In this document: in pieces, positions 58,641 to 64,000 of the stretch
Layout: every line of letters starts with the position of its first letter
How positions within the stretch are numbered: the stretch's first letter is position 1
Assembly (NCBI GenBank): GCA_009823505.1
Contig: VZQC01013859.1
Span: 729,245-793,244, forward strand
Reading direction: 5' to 3'
Source of the DNA: Rhizomys pruinosus
Taxonomy: Eukaryota > Chordata > Mammalia > Rodentia > Spalacidae
Length of the DNA stretch: 64,000 nt
Notes under the pieces: model-generated
Told to the model about the DNA's origin: nothing
What the model saw: only the letters and a program-made list of their open reading frames with translations
The model's database searches: none
Program-made: the position numbers and the translations under genes

Positions 58641-60104
58641 TAACCTGATAAAGATAATCACACTTAGATTGTGAACTTGTTCTGAGTATCAATATGCATG
58701 TGATTATTTTGAGACTCTGGAAGAAAGAGGGGTTTGTTTTGTTTTATCTAAATCCTAGATGATATGTAAGTATATACTGAGCAATTATATCAAATGGACA
58801 GAGGAAAACATTTAGAGAAAAAAAAAAAAAAACCCAGCAGTGCATGGCCATTTAGTGCAAGCTTGGGAGCATGAGCTTTGTCTTCCAAAGGGTGGTAACA
58901 GCCCAAAGGAGAGAGAGACAGAGTGTGCTCTATGGCCCTCCCTGGTGAGAAGACAGGATGTGTGTGAACTTAACTGTGGAGAGCCTGCTAAATACAGTAT
59001 CTGTTGGCAGTTTAAACAAACCACAAAATGCTCTTTAAATTCTTCAATCCAGAGTACTTCAACCACTAGATAAGGTTATGAGGCACGATATTATTATGCT
59101 ACAGGCTTTCTCTCCCCTCCAAGTTAATATCTTTGATTTGATTTTGGCTGGGGAAGTTCCTTTGTTGGTCGGCCACAATATTTCCATGAACTCACATGAA
59201 TTCCCCCATGTTGATCCTGCCAGCTTTCTCCCTGCCCAGACAAGATAGATAACATTAGTACTAGTGTGAGAAACATCTAAAATCGGAATTACTCTTCTAA
59301 AGCTTCCAACCACTGGATTGTGAATGACTTCAGGATTATTAATAACATTCATAACTAAGACAATGAACCTGGGGAGACTTAATTTTAGGAACCACATTTT
59401 TATGATTTATATTATAAATATTTAAAAGGTTTCAAAACATAAAGGAATATAAGGATTACTTTAGAAATTGCATTTTGATGTGGAATTTAGTGTTCTATTT
59501 CAGCTTCCCAGAGCAGTGGTCACTGAGAGTGTGCGGCTTCCTACAACTCCTAGTGGTGTGGAATAGTCCATGAGGCCCTATAGGCTCTAACCCAGTGATC
59601 CAAGGGGCCACCATAGTTACTATTCATTGACTTGTGAAGTCAATTGGTCTTCAGGCATATAGTGAAAATGACTCCAAGGGTAACATCAGTAGGTATTTCA
59701 CAGTTCTAATAAACTAGAGGTTGTCAGGAAGTTCTAAGTCATTCTGCCAGGTTAAAGCAAAATACTTCATACATATCATCTTTTAAATTCTTAATAACAC
59801 AGAGGGATGAATAAAATTGTCCAGATTTAGTATATTTGTAAGGCTTTGCTCTTTTATACAATTTGCTTAAGGATATATTGTCACTCATGGAAAACCAAGA
59901 TTTAAGAAGGGAACTTCAGAATTCTTGCTCTGGATCATCCCCATATGACATAGTAAACTCTGGTAAAGTCTACTCAGCCAGGCTTTGGGTAGAGTGGCAA
60001 TACACAAACTTCTGTGCACTTGAGCTAGGTTTTGAAACAAATGCCTTTATAGAACAGTCCATTATAGTTCTCGATAGAATCCATATATTACTCTTTTTTA
60101 AAAA
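58641..60104. other. right-arm unique segment
   Basis: Mirror of 55,561-57,039; no gene is recognised. Confidence 0.4.
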
Positions 60105-60323
60105 AATGTTATTTATTTTTATTTTACGTGTATGAGTATATTGCTTGCACACATGTAAGTGCACCCATGTCATGCCATGCTCACAGAGATAAGAAGAGGG
60201 CATTGGATACCTAGAATTGGAATTACAGATGGCTGTGAGCTGCCATATTGGTGCTTGGATTAAACCCAGGTCCTCTGCAAGATGATCCAGTGCTCTTAAC
60301 TTCTGAGTCATCTCTCCAGCCCC
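60105..60323 (-). mobile_element. B2/B3-type SINE (right arm)
   Basis: Antisense TTTATTTTACGTGTATGAG to CATCTCTCCAGCCCCC. Confidence 0.9.
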
Positions 60324-60331
60324 CAGTAATG

Positions 60332-60756
60332 CATACTCTTTTTTTTTTTTTTTTTTTTTTTTTTGGTCTTTTTGAGACAGGGTCTCCCTGTAGCTCTAGC
60401 TGTCCTGGAACTCACTGTAGACCAGGCTGGCCTCGAACTCACAGAGATCCGCAGGCTCTGCTCCCAAGTGCTAGGATTAAAAGGCATGCACCACCACGCC
60501 CAGCATTTTTTTTTATTTTTTCTTATGTCTATCAATGTACTGTCTGCAGGCAAGTTTGTGTACTCGTGTTGTGCAATGCGCGGAGGTCAGAAGAGGGTGT
60601 CGGATTCCCCTGGAACTGGAGTTCTCCTGGAATTGGAGTTTCAGATGGTCTCCGTGCCGCCATGTGGGTGCTGGGGATCGAACCCGTGTCCTCTGTAAGA
60701 GCGGTCGGCGCTCTTAACCGCTAGGCCATCTCTCCAGCCCCTATCCATATACTCTT
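60332..60756 (-). mobile_element. B1 plus B3 stack between short duplicates (right arm)
   Basis: Antisense B1 (60,341-60,505) is joined directly to antisense B3, long subtype (60,506-60,740). ATACTCTT occurs at both outer edges (about 60,333 and 60,748). It may be one composite insertion, or two insertions at one site. Confidence 0.8.
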
Positions 60757-61005
60757 AAAAAAATATTCCATTGAGGGCTGGAGAGATGGCCTAGCGGTTA
60801 AGAGCTCTGACTGCTCTTGCAGAGGACCTAGGTTTGATCGCCAGCACCCACATGGCGGCCGAGAACCACCTTTAACTCCAGTTCCAGGGGAATCCGACAC
60901 CCTCTTCTGACCTCCGCGACATTGCACGACACAGGTGCACAGACCTGATGCAGACAGTACGTTCAAACACATAAAAAATAAGTAATTAAAAAAATATTCC
61001 ATTGA
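60757..61005 (+). mobile_element. B3-type SINE, short subtype, 18-bp TSD (right arm)
   Basis: AAAAAAATATTCCATTGA is duplicated at 60,757-60,774 and 60,988-61,005. The sense element has a single AACTCCAGTTCCAGGGG unit. Confidence 0.95.
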
Positions 61006-61109
61006 TTACATATGGAACTCTGTTTCTTCCCCAGAATCCTCACAGAGACACAATGACATGTCCCTGTTAGATGCCTGTGTAGTGACAATGATTGCAACAA
61101 GCCCAAAGA

Positions 61110-61370
61110 ACTTCCTTCCTTCTTTCTTTCTTTCTTTCTTTCTTCTTTTCTTTCTTTCTTTCTTTCTTTCTTTTTCTTCTTTCTTTTCTTTTCTTTACTT
61201 TCGCTTTCTTTCTTTTTCTTTTTTTTTTTTTTGTGTGTGTGTTTTTGAGACAGGGTCTCCCTTTAGTCCCACCTGGCCTGGAGCTCACTCTGTAGACCAG
61301 GCTGGTCTTGAACTCACAGAGATCCACCTGACTCTGCTAAGACTAAAGGCATGTGCCACCATGCCCAGCA
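61110..61370 (-). mobile_element. B1 SINE with (CTTT)n tail (right arm)
   Basis: Pyrimidine tract 61,110-61,230, then antisense B1 TTTTTGAGACAGGGTCTCCC to CACCATGCCCAGC. Confidence 0.92.
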
Positions 61371-61630
61371 AGAGCTTTCTTCTTATAGACACTGGGGTCC
61401 TTTCCATATAATCACTCATTTGGATTGGACCTTAGCTATTCTTCCAGAGTTATTTCTAGTAGTCTTGGGGCAGAGTATACTGGAGGGAAAGTTCCCTATT
61501 CACATACTTATAGCAATGCTTCCTACCATATTTTCTTTTTAATGATTCAATTTCTTATTATTATAGCAAATACTTTAGTAAGTTTTACAGTAAGTACTCC
61601 TATCTTTATTTTACCCAGACTACCTGAACT

Positions 61631-61797
61631 TTATTTATTTATTTTTCTTTTTTAGTCTTTTTGAGACAAGGTCTTCCTGTAACGCCAGCTGCCCTGGAAC
61701 TCATCTGTAGACCAGACTGGCCTCAATCTCACAATGATCTTCCTGCCTTTGCCTCTCAAATTCTGGGACTAATGGTATGTCCCACCACACCTAGCCC
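61631..61797 (-). mobile_element. B1 SINE, old (right arm)
   Basis: Antisense TTTTTGAGACAAGGTCTTCC to CCACCACACCTAGCCC. Confidence 0.87.
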
Positions 61798-62675
61798 TGA
61801 AATTATTTTTAATATATACTCCCTATCTTCATTAGGACCTGTTACCATCTCCCAGAGCACAAATTGAAGATTGTTGCCCCAGAGCTTCGATAATACTCTG
61901 AATACAAAAGCAAAACTTCGATGGCCAGGGATAGTGGGGGAGGGCAGCCGAAACAGGAGACTGATACTGTAGCAAATTCAGAGGCCACATTGTAGACACT
62001 GAGTTTAGGCTAGCAAGGCTGCATTCCACATGCCAATCAGAAAACTGCTGGCCAGCACAAAGACAAATACAGGAAAAAGTTGGCACTTAACTACAAGGTG
62101 ATCTTAATAAACCCAAACCTTTAACATAATAACACAACTCATAATGTAGATCCAGGAGTTAGGGAAGATATGTACCCTCTAATGATGGAATAACTATTCA
62201 GGAAGAGGTATCTTATTACATTAACTTATAAAAATTGATGGTATTTCCTAGTCTCAGAACCTTTAGTAAGTGACTTTTATTCAAAGTCTCACCAAATTCT
62301 AAATACCAGGATCACTTTCAGAGTTTCCTTATAGGGTGGAAACTAAGAGGAGTGATGCCGGGGAGGCCTTGGAAACAAATGGATTAAGGCTTTAAGTGGG
62401 GAAGTGTGTGAAGATTGGCTTTTTCTGGAGTTCTGAGTGTGGACATGATGCTTCAAGAGTCCATGTTCTTGTGAAGGCTCCAGAGAGCTTGAGCTTGAAT
62501 TTGAACTATGGGATTTAGGAAATCACAGACACAGAAAAGTGGTGTTTTGTATGTATACATATATGTGCCTGTGTGTGCACATAAATGTGTGGGAAGAAGA
62601 GAATATGAGAGATAGTGCACAAAGTGGGCAAAATGAAACAAAGCCTTTTTAGGAAATGGGCCCGTGGGCTGCTGT
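61798..62675. other. right-arm unique segment
   Basis: Mirror of 52,986-53,847; no gene is recognised. Confidence 0.4.
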
Positions 62676-62872
62676 AATAGTTTTTGGTTGCTGTGATAAA
62701 ACACCATGAGCAAGCCAAGTTATAGAAGGAAGAATTTATCTGAACTTACAGTTCCAGTGGTAAGGGTCCATAATGGTGGGCAAGGCATGACAATAGACAG
62801 CAGAAAGTCCAGTGATTGAATCTTGAAGCAGGCACTGGAAGCAGTACCATTGGAAACCTGGAGAGGCTTAAC
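62676..62872 (+). repeat. rodent dispersed repeat, 5' part (right arm)
   Basis: TTGCTGTGATAAAACACCATG then AAGTTATAGAAGGAAGAATT, both familiar from a high-copy rodent repeat. It is interrupted by the L1 module and resumes at 63,896 (CTCTCAAAGCCTGCCCCCAG). Confidence 0.6.
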
Positions 62873-63895
62873 CAAAGACCACTAAACCAATAAAGCAAAT
62901 ATAGGTCTCCTTGAGTCAAGCAAGACTCCTCCGTCAGCACCAGCTACACCTCATCTGCCTGGAAATACTGTGCAGCAGTGGCAGCCATATGTCTGTATAT
63001 CCCAAATCTAATTGGCTATTGGCTCTCTCCTTGGAGGAATAACCCAGGGCTGATGTCACAAGCTTACATCCTCTAATGGTTAGGAAATGTTATAAACCAC
63101 ACGAAGTCCCTGCCATACTTGACAGAAGAAAATGTAGATCATGAATTGACATACCATCCAAACATCTGTGTCTATACCAAAGTAACCTACCATAACAATT
63201 AGTACTGTTTAAATACCCATATATCTAATTGTGTGTGCTTCATTAGTAGGATCAAAAGGCTATATATTATACTGTTTAAATACCTAAATATCTAATTGCA
63301 TGTGCTTCATTAGTAGGATGGAAAGGTTAAGCCTGGACAAGCTGGCAGCCCATGAAAGAAAACAGCCAGAACTGACTAGAGACCAAGACATCAGCTCCAG
63401 AGAAAGTAGAGTGTTTTGCTTCTCATCCACCTGTGCCCCTTTTCTAAGCCTAGGGAACAATCTGCGGAAGAGGGGGCATGGTAGAATGTAAGGGCTTCGA
63501 TTGGGGTTAATGGTGAAACTACAACAATATAGACTGGACACTCATTTGATCAACTTGATTGAACATACAAGCCCCCCCCTTTCAGGATGGTGGGACCCAT
63601 GAGCTGTGTGGGTTTGGGCACAACTGCTTGCAAATTGGTTTTACATGAAGGATGCTTGTACTCACAAATTATCACCTATTGTTAAATAAAATGAAAACAA
63701 AACAAAACAAAAAAGCAGAGAAAGATGCAGAAAACTTACGGCAGAATACACGATCTGCGATGGGTAGGGGTGGGGTGGGGGGGAAGGGAAGGGGATATAT
63801 GCCTGAACTGAATTGGAAAATGATGTATGAAATACACAAAGCATCAATAAAAATAAATTAAAAAAACAAACAAACAAACAAACAAACAAAAAGAA
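62873..63895 (+). mobile_element. L1 3'-UTR module with A-tail (right arm)
   Basis: Sense orientation. It begins at the CCACTAAACCAATAAAGC homology to copy C, includes GGGAACAATCTGCGGAAGAG, and ends with the L1 terminus (GATGTATGAAATACACAAAG), AATAAA and an (AAAC)n tail at 63,864-63,891. Confidence 0.85.
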
Positions 63896-64000
63896 CTCTC
63901 AAAGCCTGCCCCCAGGGAAGTGCTTCCTGCAGCATGGCCACACCTCCTAAAACTTCCCCAAACAGCAGCCACCAACTGGAGACAAAGTGTTCAAATACTG

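Overview
The window looks like nuclear DNA from a muroid rodent. It holds one recognisable protein-coding exon at the left edge and then more than 62 kb of intron. B1 (7SL-derived), B2/B3-type (tRNA-derived) and a faint ID-type SINE occur together with young rodent L1 3' ends, a mixture typical of mouse-like rodents. The species cannot be fixed by eye.

Region 1 (1-1,360): promoter and exon 1 of Dkk2 (Dickkopf-2, a secreted Wnt co-receptor ligand), plus strand. There is a CCAAT/GC-box/TATA-like promoter near 341-382 and a long 5' leader with one 9-codon upstream ORF. A 74-codon coding segment (1,133-1,354) carries the signal peptide and the conserved N-terminal block, and it ends at a phase-0 GT donor. 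The cysteine-rich domains are encoded by later exons that lie outside the window.

Region 2 (1,355-51,500): Dkk2 intron 1. It is AT-rich unique DNA peppered with repeats: old MIR and L1M remnants, B1 and B2/B3 SINEs (several with readable target-site duplications), four L1 3'-end insertions, microsatellites and one 33-bp minisatellite (nine units, 19,597-19,893). Notable structures are an L1 inserted into another L1 with a twin-priming inversion (12.2-13.6 kb), an L1 with an unusually long 3' UTR of about 2.3 kb flanked by an 18-bp duplication (38.3-40.97 kb), stacked SINEs that share one target site (20.1-20.6 kb), and a B1-tail insertion of only about 38 bp (5.2 kb).

Region 3 (51,552-64,000): a giant inverted repeat. 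The left arm (51,552-57,613) and right arm (58,061-64,000, running off the window) are reverse complements around a spacer of about 450 bp rich in CT and AT repeats. Some stretches are identical over more than 250 bp, while others differ almost entirely by one- to few-base indels. The left arm departs from repeat consensus more than the right. This pattern fits an unpolished fold-back long read placed in the assembly at least as well as a real genomic palindrome.

No tRNA, rRNA, CRISPR array or second protein-coding gene could be supported. Long open frames elsewhere are repeat remnants or chance.
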